A stretch of 36,779 nucleotides of DNA from Chitinibacter tainanensis DSM 15459 (GCF_000429785.1 NZ_AUCN01000003.1:1-36779), one strand, 5' to 3'. Positions 8,757 to 16,964 are shown, numbered from the stretch's first letter. Notes: generated by a model from the letters alone, not told the origin. Made by a program: numbers and translations.

Positions 8757-9272
8757 ATGGCTAAGAACGAAATTGAAGATCGTCAGGACGGCCTTCGTGA
8801 GAAGATGGTAAGCGTAAATCGCGTTACCAAAGTCGTTAAAGGCGGTCGTATTCTTGGTTTTGCAGCGTTGACTGTTGTCGGTGACGGCGATGGCGGCGTT
8901 GGTATGGGTAAAGGCAAGTCAAAAGAAGTGCCGGTAGCCGTACAAAAAGCGATGGAAGAAGCCCGTCGCAAAATGATCAAAGTAAATCTGCGCAATGGTA
9001 CAGTGCAGCACACAGTGTTCGGTAAACACGGTGCAACTACTGTATTCTTGCAGCCAGCCCCAGAAGGTACCGGTATTATTGCTGGTGGTCCTATGCGTGC
9101 TGTATTTGAAGTAATGGGTATTCATAACATTACTGCTAAATGCCACGGCTCGACCAACCCATACAATATCGTTCGTGCGACTCTGGATGGTTTGTCTAAG
9201 CTGCATACGCCAGCTGAGATCGCTGCTAAGCGTGGTAAATCCGTAGAAGAAATTCTCGGGGGTGCACAATGA
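8757..9272 (+). CDS. rpsE: 30S ribosomal protein S5
   Basis: S5 (171 residues) sits at the mRNA entry site and influences decoding accuracy together with S4. The N-terminal double-stranded RNA-binding-type fold contains [21 protein letters not shown], followed by the glycine-rich [25 protein letters not shown] site precedes ATG 8757. The stop overlaps the rpmD start by four bases (ATGA). Confidence 0.97.
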   Translation: MAKNEIEDRQDGLREKMVSVNRVTKVVKGGRILGFAALTVVGDGDGGVGMGKGKSKEVPVAVQKAMEEARRKMIKVNLRNGTVQHTVFGKHGATTVFLQPAPEGTGIIAGGPMRAVFEVMGIHNITAKCHGSTNPYNIVRATLDGLSKLHTPAEIAAKRGKSVEEILGGAQ

Positions 9273-9454
9273 GCGACGTGAAAACAGTTAAAGTAACTCT
9301 GGTTAAAAGCCTGATTGGCCGTCTGGAGTCACATAAAGCGTGTGCGCGTGGTCTGGGCTTGCGTAAAACTAACAGCTCGTCTGTAGTTATTGATACGCCT
9401 GAAAACCGCGGCATGATCAATAAGATCAGCTATCTGCTGAAGGTGGAGGGTTAA
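9269..9454 (+). CDS. rpmD: 50S ribosomal protein L30
   Basis: L30 (61 residues) is a small surface protein of the 50S subunit, absent from some bacterial lineages but usual in proteobacteria. [27 protein letters not shown] is cut here to its recognisable parts: the KSLIGR motif and the RGLGLRK helix. It overlaps rpsE by ATGA, and two bases separate it from rplO, so translational coupling is likely. Confidence 0.94.
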   Translation: MSDVKTVKVTLVKSLIGRLESHKACARGLGLRKTNSSSVVIDTPENRGMINKISYLLKVEG

Positions 9455-9456
9455 TC

Positions 9457-9891
9457 ATGGAACTCAATAACCTGAACCCAGGCGTTGGTGCTAAACACGC
9501 TGCAAAACGCGTTGGTCGTGGTATTGGCTCTGGCTTGGGTAAGACTGCAGGTCGTGGTCACAAAGGTCAGAAGTCTCGTTCTGGTGGTTTCCATAAAGTG
9601 GGTTTTGAAGGCGGTCAAATGCCTCTGCAGCGTCGTCTGCCAAAACGTGGCTTTAAATCACTGGCTCAAGGCAAAAATGCTGAAGTTACTCTGGCTGAAC
9701 TGCAAGCTCTGCCGATCAATGAGATCGACATGCTGAGCCTGGTTCAAGCTGGTCTGATTTCTCAGCACGCAATCAGCTGCAAAGTGATCCTCTCTGGTGA
9801 AATTAGCCGCGCTGTAACACTGAAAGGTGTTGCTGCCACTAAAGGCGCCAAAGCTGCGATCGAAGCTGCTGGTGGTTCTGTAGCAGAGTAA
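9457..9891 (+). CDS. rplO: 50S ribosomal protein L15
   Basis: L15 (144 residues) is a central 23S rRNA-binding protein with a long glycine- and arginine-rich N-terminal extension, seen here as [21 protein letters not shown]. The following [24 protein letters not shown] is the conserved core; only part need be cited. The C-terminal globular domain is intact. secY starts 22 bases after its stop. Confidence 0.96.
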   Translation: MELNNLNPGVGAKHAAKRVGRGIGSGLGKTAGRGHKGQKSRSGGFHKVGFEGGQMPLQRRLPKRGFKSLAQGKNAEVTLAELQALPINEIDMLSLVQAGLISQHAISCKVILSGEISRAVTLKGVAATKGAKAAIEAAGGSVAE

Positions 9892-9913
9892 TTTTTAAAG
9901 GTTTAGGCAGAAC

Positions 9914-11218
9914 GTGGCAAATCCCGCTATTGCTGGGTCAGCAAGTAAATTTGCTGATCTCAAAAAGAGAATCTGGTTTGTAGTTGGTGCACTGATTGTA
10001 TATCGCATCGGTGCTCATATCCCGGTACCTGGGATCAATCCTGTTGAGCTTGCCAACTTGTTCCAGTCTTCACAGACTGGCCTGTTGAATATGTTCAATA
10101 TGTTCTCTGGTGGTGCTTTGTCACGCTTCACCGTGTTTGCGATTGGTATCATGCCGTATATTTCGGCCTCGATTATCATTCAGCTGGCGGGTGAAGTTCT
10201 GCCTAACTTGAAGCAGTTGAAGAAAGAGGGTGAGGCTGGTCGTCGTAAGATTACTCAGTACACCCGCTACTTTACCGTTCTCTTGGCGAGCGCTCAGAGT
10301 TTCGGTATTGCGATGATGCTGTATCGCCAGCCTAATTTAGTGGTGCTGGATCAATGGCTTTTTGTTGCTGTGACCATGGTTAGCTTGGTTACTGGCACGA
10401 TGTTCCTGATGTGGCTGGGTGAGCAAATCACTGAGCGTGGCCTTGGGAATGGTATTTCGATCATTATTTGTGCAGGTATTGCCGCTGGTGTACCTGGTGC
10501 AATTGGGAAAACACTTGAGCTGACTAGCCAAGGTTCCCTGCCTATCTTGTTGGTGTTATTCCTTTTTGTTGGTGTGGTGCTCCTTACTGCCGCTGTGGTA
10601 TTTGTTGAGCGTGGCCAACGCAAAGTGCCTGTACAATATGCCAAACGCCAAGTTGGTAATCGCCTGATGCAAGCGCAGAGCTCGCATCTGCCGTTGAAGC
10701 TCAATATGGCTGGTGTAATTCCACCCATTTTTGCCTCATCAATTATTCTATTCCCAGCCACTGTTTTGTCTTGGACTGGTAATAGCGAGCATTTCTATTG
10801 GCTGAAGTCGATTGGTGATAAGTTGCATCCTGGTCAGCCGCTGTATGTGCTGCTCTATGCTGCTGCGATTATTTTCTTCTGCTTTTTCTACACTGCGCTG
10901 GTGTTTAACCCACGTGAAACGGCTGAAAACCTGAAGAAAAGTGGTGCCATGATTCCTGGTTATCGCCCAGGTGATCACACAGCGAAGTACATTGAAAAAC
11001 TGATCATGAAATTGACTCTGATTGGTGCCGTGTACATCACTGTAGTATGTTTGATTCCTGAGTTTTTGATTTTGAAGTGGAATGTTCCATTCTACTTTGG
11101 TGGTACTTCGCTGCTGATCTTGGTGGTGGTGACAATGGACTTTATGGCACAGATGCAGTCATACATTATGTCGCACCAGTATGAGAGTCTGCTCAAAAAG
11201 GCAAACTTCAAGAACTAA
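9914..11218 (+). CDS. secY: Protein translocase subunit SecY
   Basis: SecY is the channel-forming subunit of the SecYEG translocon in the inner membrane. It moves unfolded proteins across the membrane and inserts membrane proteins delivered by the SRP pathway (Ffh is encoded later in this window). The 434-residue product shows about ten hydrophobic segments and the conserved [26 protein letters not shown] and PGYRPGDHT regions. The start is a GTG at 9914, giving [20 protein letters not shown], with an imperfect AAAGG site somewhat far upstream. It is the last gene of the spc block; a hairpin follows 20 bases after the stop. Confidence 0.96.
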   Translation: MANPAIAGSASKFADLKKRIWFVVGALIVYRIGAHIPVPGINPVELANLFQSSQTGLLNMFNMFSGGALSRFTVFAIGIMPYISASIIIQLAGEVLPNLKQLKKEGEAGRRKITQYTRYFTVLLASAQSFGIAMMLYRQPNLVVLDQWLFVAVTMVSLVTGTMFLMWLGEQITERGLGNGISIIICAGIAAGVPGAIGKTLELTSQGSLPILLVLFLFVGVVLLTAAVVFVERGQRKVPVQYAKRQVGNRLMQAQSSHLPLKLNMAGVIPPIFASSIILFPATVLSWTGNSEHFYWLKSIGDKLHPGQPLYVLLYAAAIIFFCFFYTALVFNPRETAENLKKSGAMIPGYRPGDHTAKYIEKLIMKLTLIGAVYITVVCLIPEFLILKWNVPFYFGGTSLLILVVVTMDFMAQMQSYIMSHQYESLLKKANFKN

Positions 11219-11238
11219 ACGTTGTGCTGTTTTAATTG

Positions 11239-11263
11239 GATGCCCAGCTATATGCTGGGCATC
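11239..11263 (+). terminator. Hairpin after secY, possible terminator
   Basis: GATGCCCAGC (11239-11248) and GCTGGGCATC (11254-11263) form a perfect 10-bp stem with a 5-base loop. The tract after it (TTAACTG) is too short for a classical terminator. It may be a weak terminator or a 3' end stabiliser closing the spc transcript. Confidence 0.5.
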
Positions 11264-11290
11264 TTAACTGACGTGTGGCTATTGTTCGTC

Positions 11291-11319
11291 TTTCCATAAG
11301 TTCTGCGGTGTGTTATAGT
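11291..11319 (+). promoter_or_regulatory. Candidate sigma70 promoter of the rpmJ/alpha operon
   Basis: TTTCCA (11291-11296), a 17-base spacer and TATAGT (11314-11319) preceded by TGT give an extended -10 promoter. The predicted start is near 11326, leaving a leader of about 116 bases before rpmJ. This leader contains the attenuator described separately. Confidence 0.6.
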
Positions 11320-11329
11320 CGTGGGCTTT

Positions 11330-11423
11330 ACTGGAATTCGATTGCGCTCTGGAATTGGTGCAGTCAGGGACAGTAGGCGCATCGTATTCCAGTCAATGCT
11401 TTTGTTGACTGGGATTTTTCTTT
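11330..11423 (+). promoter_or_regulatory. Attenuator-like leader upstream of rpmJ
   Basis: A terminator-like stem is formed by ATTCCAGTCAA (11386-11396) and TTGACTGGGAT (11405-11415), 11 pairs with one G-U, followed by a T-rich run to 11423. Upstream, ACTGGAATTCGAT (11330-11342) is complementary to ATCGTATTCCAGT (11381-11393) at 12 of 13 positions and would sequester the 5' arm of the terminator. A second copy of CTGGAAT lies at 11349-11355. This is the layout of a transcription attenuator with a competing antiterminator. No ligand or known r-protein site is recognised. The pairings are seen; switching is inferred. Confidence 0.5.
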
Positions 11424-11441
11424 GTTCCCAAAGGATAGACC

Positions 11442-11555
11442 ATGAGAGTTCAAGCATCGGTCAAGAAAATCTGCCGTAACTGCAAGATTATTCGCCGCAA
11501 TCGTATTGTGCGCGTAATCTGCACCGACCCACGGCACAAGCAGCGTCAAGGTTAA
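11442..11555 (+). CDS. rpmJ: 50S ribosomal protein L36, zinc-binding type
   Basis: L36 (37 residues) is the smallest 50S protein and stabilises 23S rRNA around helices near the factor-binding region. [19 protein letters not shown] followed by a short C-terminal part contains Cys11, Cys14, Cys27 and His32, the complete CCCH zinc site, so this is the zinc-dependent paralogue. It starts at ATG 11442 after an AAAGGA site. Betaproteobacteria often carry infA just before it; here there is none. A small UUCG-type hairpin (ATTGG/CCAAT) lies directly after the stop, and rpsM starts 57 bases downstream. Confidence 0.95.
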   Translation: MRVQASVKKICRNCKIIRRNRIVRVICTDPRHKQRQG

Positions 11556-11612
11556 TTGGTTCGCCAATTTCCTAGACAATAATCCAAGACTTTTTAACCT
11601 GGGGTAAGAAGT

Positions 11613-11975
11613 ATGGCCCGTATTGCTGGGGTTAATATCCCTAATCATCAGCATACTGTGATCGGTCTGCAGGCAATTTACGGTATCGGCCAAACTCGCG
11701 CTAAAGCGATTTGTGCTGCTACTGCTATTGAGCCTAGCAAGAAAGTTAAAGATCTCAGTGAAGCTGAACTTGACAAACTGCGCGACGAAGTAGGCAAATT
11801 CACCGTTGAAGGTGATCTGCGTCGTGAAATCACTATGAGCATCAAGCGTCTGATGGACCTTGGCTGCTATCGTGGCTTCCGCCATCGCAAAGGCCTGCCG
11901 GTTCGCGGTCAGCGTACTAAAACTAACGCGCGCACTCGTAAGGGTCCGCGTAAAGCCATCGCTGGCAAGAAGTAA
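11613..11975 (+). CDS. rpsM: 30S ribosomal protein S13
   Basis: S13 (120 residues) forms intersubunit bridges B1a/B1b in the 30S head and touches P-site tRNA with its C-terminal tail. [19 protein letters not shown] and the C-terminal [20 protein letters not shown] stretch are the hallmarks. In E. coli S4 represses this operon at a pseudoknot overlapping the rpsM start; the 57-base gap here is short and I do not see that fold clearly. GGGGTAAG provides the ribosome binding site. Confidence 0.96.
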   Translation: MARIAGVNIPNHQHTVIGLQAIYGIGQTRAKAICAATAIEPSKKVKDLSEAELDKLRDEVGKFTVEGDLRREITMSIKRLMDLGCYRGFRHRKGLPVRGQRTKTNARTRKGPRKAIAGKK

Positions 11976-11990
11976 TTAAGGACATAAATT

Positions 11991-12383
11991 ATGGCTAAAG
12001 CAAACACAGCTCGTGTACGTAAGAAAGTCAAAAAGAGCGTGTCTGAAGGTATCGTGCACGTTCACGCTTCCTTCAATAACACGATCATTACCATCACTGA
12101 TCGCCAAGGCAATGCTTTATCTTGGGCTACCTCGGGCGGTGCTGGTTTTAAGGGCTCTCGTAAAAGTACACCTTTTGCCGCACAGGTTGCTGCAGAAGCT
12201 GCTGGTAAAGTTGCCCAAGAATATGGTGTTAAAAACCTCGAAGTACGCATCAAGGGTCCGGGCCCTGGTCGTGAATCATCAGTGCGCGCTTTGAACGCAC
12301 TGGGCTTCAAAATTACCAGTATCTCGGATGTGACGCCTGTTCCGCACAACGGCTGCCGTCCTGCGAAAAAGCGTCGTATCTAA
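11991..12383 (+). CDS. rpsK: 30S ribosomal protein S11
   Basis: S11 (130 residues) is on the 30S platform and lines the E-site mRNA path. [18 protein letters not shown] and the C-terminal [12 protein letters not shown] are invariant features of the family. It follows rpsM by 15 bases with an AAGGA site and precedes rpsD by 14 bases, the standard alpha-operon order. Confidence 0.97.
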   Translation: MAKANTARVRKKVKKSVSEGIVHVHASFNNTIITITDRQGNALSWATSGGAGFKGSRKSTPFAAQVAAEAAGKVAQEYGVKNLEVRIKGPGPGRESSVRALNALGFKITSISDVTPVPHNGCRPAKKRRI

Positions 12384-12397
12384 TTTCGGAGTAAGAA

Positions 12398-13021
12398 ATG
12401 GCTCGTTATATTGGACCCAAGTGCAAACTTGCACGCCGCGAAGGCACGGATCTGTTCTTGAAAAGCGCTCGTCGTTCGCTCGACAGCAAGTGCAAGCTGG
12501 AACAAGCCCCAGGCCAGCATGGCGCTAAGAAAAATACGCGTCTGTCGGACTACGGCGTACATCTGCGCGAAAAGCAAAAGATCCGTCGCATTTACGGCGT
12601 GCTGGAACGTCAGTTCCGTCGCTACTTTGAAGAGGCTGCTCGCCGCAAAGGTTCAACTGGTGAGAACCTGTTGAAGCTGCTGGAAAGCCGTCTGGACAAC
12701 GTAGTTTATCGTATGGGATACGGCTCTACTCGTGCCGAATCTCGTCAACTGGTTTCCCACAAGTCAATCACCGTTAACGGTAATGTTGTAAACATTCCTT
12801 CTTTCCAAGTGAAAGCGGGTGATGTTGTTGCCGTACGTGAAAAAGCTAAGAAGCAAGTACGTATTCAGGAAGCGTTGAGCTTGGCTGAAGGCATTGGCTT
12901 CCCGAGCTGGGTACAGGTTGATGCTAAAAAAATGGAAGGCGTGTTCAAAAACATGCCAGAGCGTTCAGATCTGTCTAGCGATATCAATGAATCGCTGGTA
13001 GTTGAATTCTACTCCAAGTAA
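12398..13021 (+). CDS. rpsD: 30S ribosomal protein S4
   Basis: S4 (207 residues) nucleates assembly of the 30S body, helps decoding fidelity with S5, and in E. coli represses the alpha operon. The N-terminal [16 protein letters not shown] is typical. The S4 RNA-binding domain is visible at about residues 95-155, in [19 protein letters not shown], the HKSITVNG turn and [10 protein letters not shown]. Length is normal for proteobacteria. It is a candidate regulator of the upstream rpmJ leader, by analogy only. Confidence 0.96.
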   Translation: MARYIGPKCKLARREGTDLFLKSARRSLDSKCKLEQAPGQHGAKKNTRLSDYGVHLREKQKIRRIYGVLERQFRRYFEEAARRKGSTGENLLKLLESRLDNVVYRMGYGSTRAESRQLVSHKSITVNGNVVNIPSFQVKAGDVVAVREKAKKQVRIQEALSLAEGIGFPSWVQVDAKKMEGVFKNMPERSDLSSDINESLVVEFYSK

Positions 13022-13054
13022 TAACCTGAACCAGTTGGCAAGGGATACTGACTT

Positions 13055-14038
13055 ATGCAAATTAACGCAAACGAGTTGCTCAAACCGCGCATTATTGATG
13101 TGCAGGCTCTGGCTCAAGCTCACGCTAAGGTCGTTATGGAGCCGTTTGAGCGTGGTTATGGCCATACTCTCGGTAATGCGCTTCGCCGGATTCTTCTTTC
13201 TTCAATGGCCGGTTACGCACCGACCGAAGTTAAGATTGACGGTGTAGTTCACGAATATTCCGCATTGGATGGCGTACAGGAAGACGTAGTCGATATCCTG
13301 TTGAACCTGAAAGGCGTTGTGCTGAAACTGCATGGTCGGGATTCTGTCACTCTTACCCTGACAAAAGAGGGTGAGGGTGTCGTCAAGGCTTCCGACATTC
13401 AGTTGCCGCATGATGTAGAGGTGATTAACCCTGATCATGTCATTGCGCACCTGTCTGCGGGTGGCAAGCTGAGCATGGAAATCACTGTCGAGAAAGGTCG
13501 CGGCTATCAGCCTGCACCTGCTCGTCTGAACAAAGATGAAGGCCGTTCTATCGGGACTATCATCCTGGATGCTTCATTCAGCCCTATCCGCCGCGTGAGC
13601 TATCAAGTTGAAAGCGCACGTGTTGAACAGCGTACTGATCTTGACCGTCTGATTATCGACATTGAAACCAATGGCGTAATCGAGCCGGATGAGGCTGTGC
13701 GTCAGGCCGCGCGTATGCTGATCGACCAGCTCGGCGTATTTGCTGATCTGGAAGGTACGCAAGAAGAGAAAGTAGTTGAGCCACAAGTCACCATCGATCC
13801 GATTCTGCTGCGTCCAGTAGATGATCTCGAGTTGACCGTACGTTCAGCGAACTGCTTGAAAGCGGAAAACATCTATTACATCGGCGATCTGATTCAACGT
13901 ACCGAAACCGAGTTGCTTAAAGCGCCTAACTTGGGTCGTAAATCGTTGAACGAGATCAAAGAGGTCTTGGCTTCCAAAGGCCTTAGCCTTGGCATGCGCC
14001 TTGAAAACTGGCCACCAGCTGGCTTAGATAAGCCTTAA
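13055..14038 (+). CDS. rpoA: DNA-directed RNA polymerase subunit alpha
   Basis: The alpha subunit dimerises to start RNA polymerase assembly, and its C-terminal domain binds UP elements and activators. The 327-residue product has the N-terminal dimerisation domain ([22 protein letters not shown] near residues 28-50 is its core, abbreviated here) and a C-terminal domain from about residue 248. That domain shows [20 protein letters not shown] and [14 protein letters not shown], including the DNA-contacting arginine of the VRSANCL helix. Placement between rpsD and rplQ is standard. An AAGGGA sequence precedes the ATG. Confidence 0.97.
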   Translation: MQINANELLKPRIIDVQALAQAHAKVVMEPFERGYGHTLGNALRRILLSSMAGYAPTEVKIDGVVHEYSALDGVQEDVVDILLNLKGVVLKLHGRDSVTLTLTKEGEGVVKASDIQLPHDVEVINPDHVIAHLSAGGKLSMEITVEKGRGYQPAPARLNKDEGRSIGTIILDASFSPIRRVSYQVESARVEQRTDLDRLIIDIETNGVIEPDEAVRQAARMLIDQLGVFADLEGTQEEKVVEPQVTIDPILLRPVDDLELTVRSANCLKAENIYYIGDLIQRTETELLKAPNLGRKSLNEIKEVLASKGLSLGMRLENWPPAGLDKP

Positions 14039-14064
14039 GCTGGTACTAGCAAAGGAATTGACAA

Positions 14065-14445
14065 ATGCGTCATCGTCTTTCTAATCGTAAACTGAATCGC
14101 ACGTCGAGCCATCGTCTGGCGATGTTGCGCAACTTGGCTAATGCCTTGTTGAAGCACGAAGTAATCAAAACCACTCTGCCAAAAGCGAAAGAACTGCGTC
14201 GCGTGGCTGAGCCCTTGATTACTCTGGGTAAAAAACCTTCATTGGCTAACCGCCGTCTGGCATTTGACCGCACTCGTGATCGCGAGATCGTGGTTAAACT
14301 GTTCGACGTTCTGGGTCCACGCTATGCTGCACGTAACGGCGGCTATCTGCGTATCCTGAAATGTGGTTTCCGTGTTGGCGACAACGCGCCTATGGCGTAT
14401 GTTGAGCTGGTTGACCGCCCGGAAGAAGTTGAAGCTGCTGAATAA
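14065..14445 (+). CDS. rplQ: 50S ribosomal protein L17
   Basis: L17 (126 residues) binds at the base of the 50S subunit near the tunnel exit. [17 protein letters not shown] is the invariant N terminus, and [19 protein letters not shown] and the [15 protein letters not shown] segment confirm the family. It ends the alpha operon; a clear terminator hairpin begins about 15 bases after the stop. Confidence 0.97.
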   Translation: MRHRLSNRKLNRTSSHRLAMLRNLANALLKHEVIKTTLPKAKELRRVAEPLITLGKKPSLANRRLAFDRTRDREIVVKLFDVLGPRYAARNGGYLRILKCGFRVGDNAPMAYVELVDRPEEVEAAE

Positions 14446-14458
14446 GTAGTTTCAAAAT
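14429..14458 (+). promoter_or_regulatory. Weak candidate promoter for apaH, inside the end of rplQ
   Basis: TTGAAG (14429-14434), an 18-base spacer and CAAAAT (14453-14458) could form a sigma70 promoter starting near 14465, within the 5' arm of the terminator. It is proposed mainly because there is no space for a promoter between the terminator and the apaH start. Confidence 0.3.
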
Positions 14459-14460
14459 GA

Positions 14461-14489
14461 AAAGCCGACCTTTCTAGGTCGGCTTTTTC
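14461..14489 (+). terminator. Rho-independent terminator of the alpha operon
   Basis: AAAGCCGACCT (14461-14471) pairs with AGGTCGGCTTT (14476-14486) around a 4-base TTCT loop, followed by more T residues. This is a strong canonical terminator directly after rplQ. Confidence 0.85.
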
Positions 14490-14503
14490 TTTGTGTGGAT
14501 TTT

Positions 14504-15331
14504 ATGGCTACCTATGTAATCGGTGATGTACAAGGCTGTTTTGCAGAGTTCAGCCGCCTTCTTGCACTAGTGCGCTTTAATCCGGCAGAAGATCGGCTGA
14601 TTTTCTTAGGTGATTTAGTCAACCGTGGCCCCGGCTCGCGTGAGGTGTTGGCATGGGCGTATACGCATCGTGACCATGTTGAACTCGTGCTTGGCAATCA
14701 TGACTTGCATCTGCTGGCGTGTTGGCTTGGTTTCGCGCAGCCTAAGGGCTTGGATACCTTAGCTGAGATACTTGCTGATCCTGACTGCGAAAGTTGGTGT
14801 GAGTGGCTGCTGCAGCAACCTTTATTACTGAAACGTCAGGGGTATATGCTCAGCCACGCCGGTATCAATCCCGTTTGGGGTGATACTGAGGGAGGGTATT
14901 GGGCTAACTTTGCCCGAGAGCGATATAGTTCTGCTGAACGCAAGCTATGGTTTGCCGCAATGTATGGCAATAAACCACGTCGGTTTGATATCAATGATGA
15001 CGAGGAAGGCTTATTCCGTTTTGCCATTAATAGTTTTACTCGTATGCGCTTTTGCGAGCCGGATGGCAAACTCGACTTTAAATTTAAAGGCGAGTTGGAT
15101 ACTGCTCCGCACAATTTGCAACCTTGGTTTGTGGTGCGAGAACAGTTAGGCAATGCAGCTGCCCCTGTTTTGTTTGGGCATTGGTCCGCGCTTGGTGTGC
15201 GCAAAACGCCTGCATATGTGGCCTTGGATAGTGGTTGTGTCTGGGGTGGCGCTTTAACGGCCTTTTGCTTAGAAACTGGTGAGCTCTTTAGCCAAGCTGC
15301 TTTGGCTGCGTATCAGCATATTGAAGCATGA
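14504..15331 (+). CDS. apaH: Symmetrical bis(5'-nucleosyl)-tetraphosphatase ApaH
   Basis: ApaH hydrolyses diadenosine tetraphosphate to two ADP and removes Np4-type caps from RNA 5' ends in the cytoplasm. ATG 14504 gives 275 residues beginning MATYVIGDVQGC; the frame also has a GTG at 14495, but the family begins at this methionine. The metallophosphoesterase motifs are present: GDVQG at 7-11, GDLVNRG at 36-42 and GNHD at 64-67. The usual histidine of the GDxHG motif is glutamine (residue 10). From memory, glutamine at this site also occurs in other proteobacterial ApaH proteins, so I do not call it inactive. The gene starts only 14 bases after the alpha-operon terminator and has no clear ribosome binding site. 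Its 3' end overlaps the convergent olsA-like gene by 44 bases. Confidence 0.92.
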   Translation: MATYVIGDVQGCFAEFSRLLALVRFNPAEDRLIFLGDLVNRGPGSREVLAWAYTHRDHVELVLGNHDLHLLACWLGFAQPKGLDTLAEILADPDCESWCEWLLQQPLLLKRQGYMLSHAGINPVWGDTEGGYWANFARERYSSAERKLWFAAMYGNKPRRFDINDDEEGLFRFAINSFTRMRFCEPDGKLDFKFKGELDTAPHNLQPWFVVREQLGNAAAPVLFGHWSALGVRKTPAYVALDSGCVWGGALTAFCLETGELFSQAALAAYQHIEA

Positions 15332-16055
15332 AAGCATGATGCTGTTGTTCAATCACATGCTGTAATTCGCCGGTGAGCTCGGCGCGAGTTTTGCCAGTAA
15401 TGCTGATTGGCGGCAGATAGTAGAGATGAAACACCAGCCCAGAGTGTTTCATCAACGTATGCATCGATTGCTCAAAGCTAATATCGTCGATGTAGGCAGC
15501 CAAGTCAGTTTGTTTGCCGTTCAGTGTGTAGTTCAGGTAAAACGGCTGAATGGTGCCTCCAGAATTCATCACAGCTTGAATCAGCGAGCCTTTGAACGGT
15601 AACACTTGGCGGCCGTTGCTGGTAGTGCCTTCAGGGAAAAAGCTAATACATTCGCCCGCACGCATTGCTGCACTAATCTGCTCGTTAACGAGTTTGGTGT
15701 CTTTGATGCGTTGCCGATTAATAAAGAATGTGCCAGCGCCTTGGCAGAGTCGGCCGACTAATGGCCAGCCTGCAATTTCAGATTTAGCGACAAAACCTGA
15801 ATGGAACTGGCTTTTGAGTGCGAATATATCAAGCCACGAAATATGATTGCCAGCATAAAGTAGATTGCCGGCCTGGGTGTTGATTTGGCCGTGGATTTCT
15901 AATTGCAGATCGAACACTGCAATCAGCTTCAATGACCATTGTTTAATCTTGGCGCCACGTTGTTGATAACTGAGTCGTGGCAAAACAAATGTGACCTGAA
16001 ACAGGCCGCTCGCAAGGAGTAAGGCCAGCTGCAGGCCACGCTGAAGATATTTCAT
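15288..16055 (-). CDS. olsA: 1-acyl-glycerol-3-phosphate / lyso-ornithine lipid O-acyltransferase (PlsC/OlsA family)
   Basis: A 255-residue membrane-associated acyltransferase. The N terminus has one hydrophobic segment (about residues 8-27). The catalytic NHISWLD motif (HX4D, His71 and Asp76) and the FPEGTTS motif near 140-146 are those of the LPLAT/PlsC family. Family members acylate lysophosphatidic acid or, as OlsA, lyso-ornithine lipid. The OlsA reading is favoured because the gene directly upstream encodes an OlsB-type protein, 62 bases away on the same strand. A second-copy PlsC role remains possible. The start at 16055 has only a weak GAG ribosome binding site. Its 3' end overlaps apaH tail to tail. 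Confidence 0.75.
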   Translation of the reverse strand: MKYLQRGLQLALLLASGLFQVTFVLPRLSYQQRGAKIKQWSLKLIAVFDLQLEIHGQINTQAGNLLYAGNHISWLDIFALKSQFHSGFVAKSEIAGWPLVGRLCQGAGTFFINRQRIKDTKLVNEQISAAMRAGECISFFPEGTTSNGRQVLPFKGSLIQAVMNSGGTIQPFYLNYTLNGKQTDLAAYIDDISFEQSMHTLMKHSGLVFHLYYLPPISITGKTRAELTGELQHVIEQQHHAFMLQYADTQPKQLG

Positions 16056-16117
16056 TGCTGCTCTAATTTAATACCAGTTGCCTTACAGTTTAGCGGAATG
16101 TGCCATTGCCGTAGAGC

Positions 16118-16870
16118 TTAACGGCTAAAGTGTCGCACATGGCGTGCATTCAAGGCATTCATTGGCAGTAGCATGAAAAAGTCTGCTGAGTTGAAGTCAG
16201 GGTCCCACGCCGGTTCGCCGCACACCATTGCGCCGGCCTTGATATAGCCTTTAATCAAAGGCGGGATTTCGACTTCGATTTGCCCTGCCAAGCCGGCTAG
16301 TGGCAATGGATGGCGGGGAAAAACTCGCCATTCAATCGGGGCGTAAGATGCAGCTTTAAGTTGGTTGTATAAGCTCGTAGCCCGGTGGCCACCATCCGAA
16401 AGCGGGATGGAAGCGCAACCCATCATGTATTGATAGTTGTTTTGCCGCATGTATTGCGATAAACCTGCCCATAAGCGGGCGATGGTAGAGCCCGTGCGGT
16501 AGTTGGCATCGACACAGGAACGACCAAATTCAACCAGCTGCGGACGGATGTGTTGTAAACGCGTCAGATCGAATTCGATATCTGAATAATAGCTGCCTAC
16601 TTTTTTCGCTTGATGTGGCGGCAAGATGCGATAGGTGCCCACAACTTCACCGGTTTCATCATTCATGGCGATCAAGTGGTCGCAATAGGCATCGAACAGA
16701 TCTTCATCAATCCCGAACTCTTTGGTGTTGAGTTTGGCGCCCATTTCATCTGCAAAGATGCGATAGCGCAGGGCTTGTGCGGCGCGAATTTGATCTTTCG
16801 AAGTGGCCAGGGCAACAGTGATTTTGCCGGTGCGTGAGCTGGTATGGCTGTGCGTGAGGGCGTGGTGCAT
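16118..16870 (-). CDS. olsB: OlsB-type GNAT N-acyltransferase (ornithine lipid synthesis)
   Basis: The 250-residue product belongs to the GNAT subgroup of L-ornithine N-alpha-acyltransferase. OlsB moves a 3-hydroxy fatty acyl chain from acyl carrier protein to ornithine, making lyso-ornithine lipid, which OlsA then acylates. Recognisable motifs are ALRYRIFADEMG (residues 33-44), GTYRILPP (78-85) and EFGRSCVD (114-121), the last being characteristic of this subgroup. I chose ATG 16870 because GAGG lies 6 bases upstream; an in-frame ATG at 16912 would add 14 residues without a ribosome binding site. The start codon is enclosed in a hairpin described separately. Substrate assignment is inferred; related proteins acting on other amino acids are known. 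Confidence 0.78.
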   Translation of the reverse strand: MHHALTHSHTSSRTGKITVALATSKDQIRAAQALRYRIFADEMGAKLNTKEFGIDEDLFDAYCDHLIAMNDETGEVVGTYRILPPHQAKKVGSYYSDIEFDLTRLQHIRPQLVEFGRSCVDANYRTGSTIARLWAGLSQYMRQNNYQYMMGCASIPLSDGGHRATSLYNQLKAASYAPIEWRVFPRHPLPLAGLAGQIEVEIPPLIKGYIKAGAMVCGEPAWDPDFNSADFFMLLPMNALNARHVRHFSR

Positions 16871-16896
16871 GAGAAACCTCGTCGTGTGTTTCTCAT
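16868..16896 (-). promoter_or_regulatory. Hairpin enclosing the olsB start codon
   Basis: On the minus strand ATGAGAAAC (16896-16888) is perfectly complementary to GTTTCTCAT (16877-16869), with a 10-base loop that contains the GAGG ribosome binding site. The AT of the olsB ATG lies in the 3' arm. The structure could mask the start codon in mRNA, or the palindrome could be a DNA operator. The pairing is seen; the function is inferred. Confidence 0.4.
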
Positions 16897-16964
16897 ACGT
16901 TAGCTGGCGCATATTGCTATGCGGTGAAAATTAAATGATGTTTGAGTTGCGCTTGGCTTACTGC

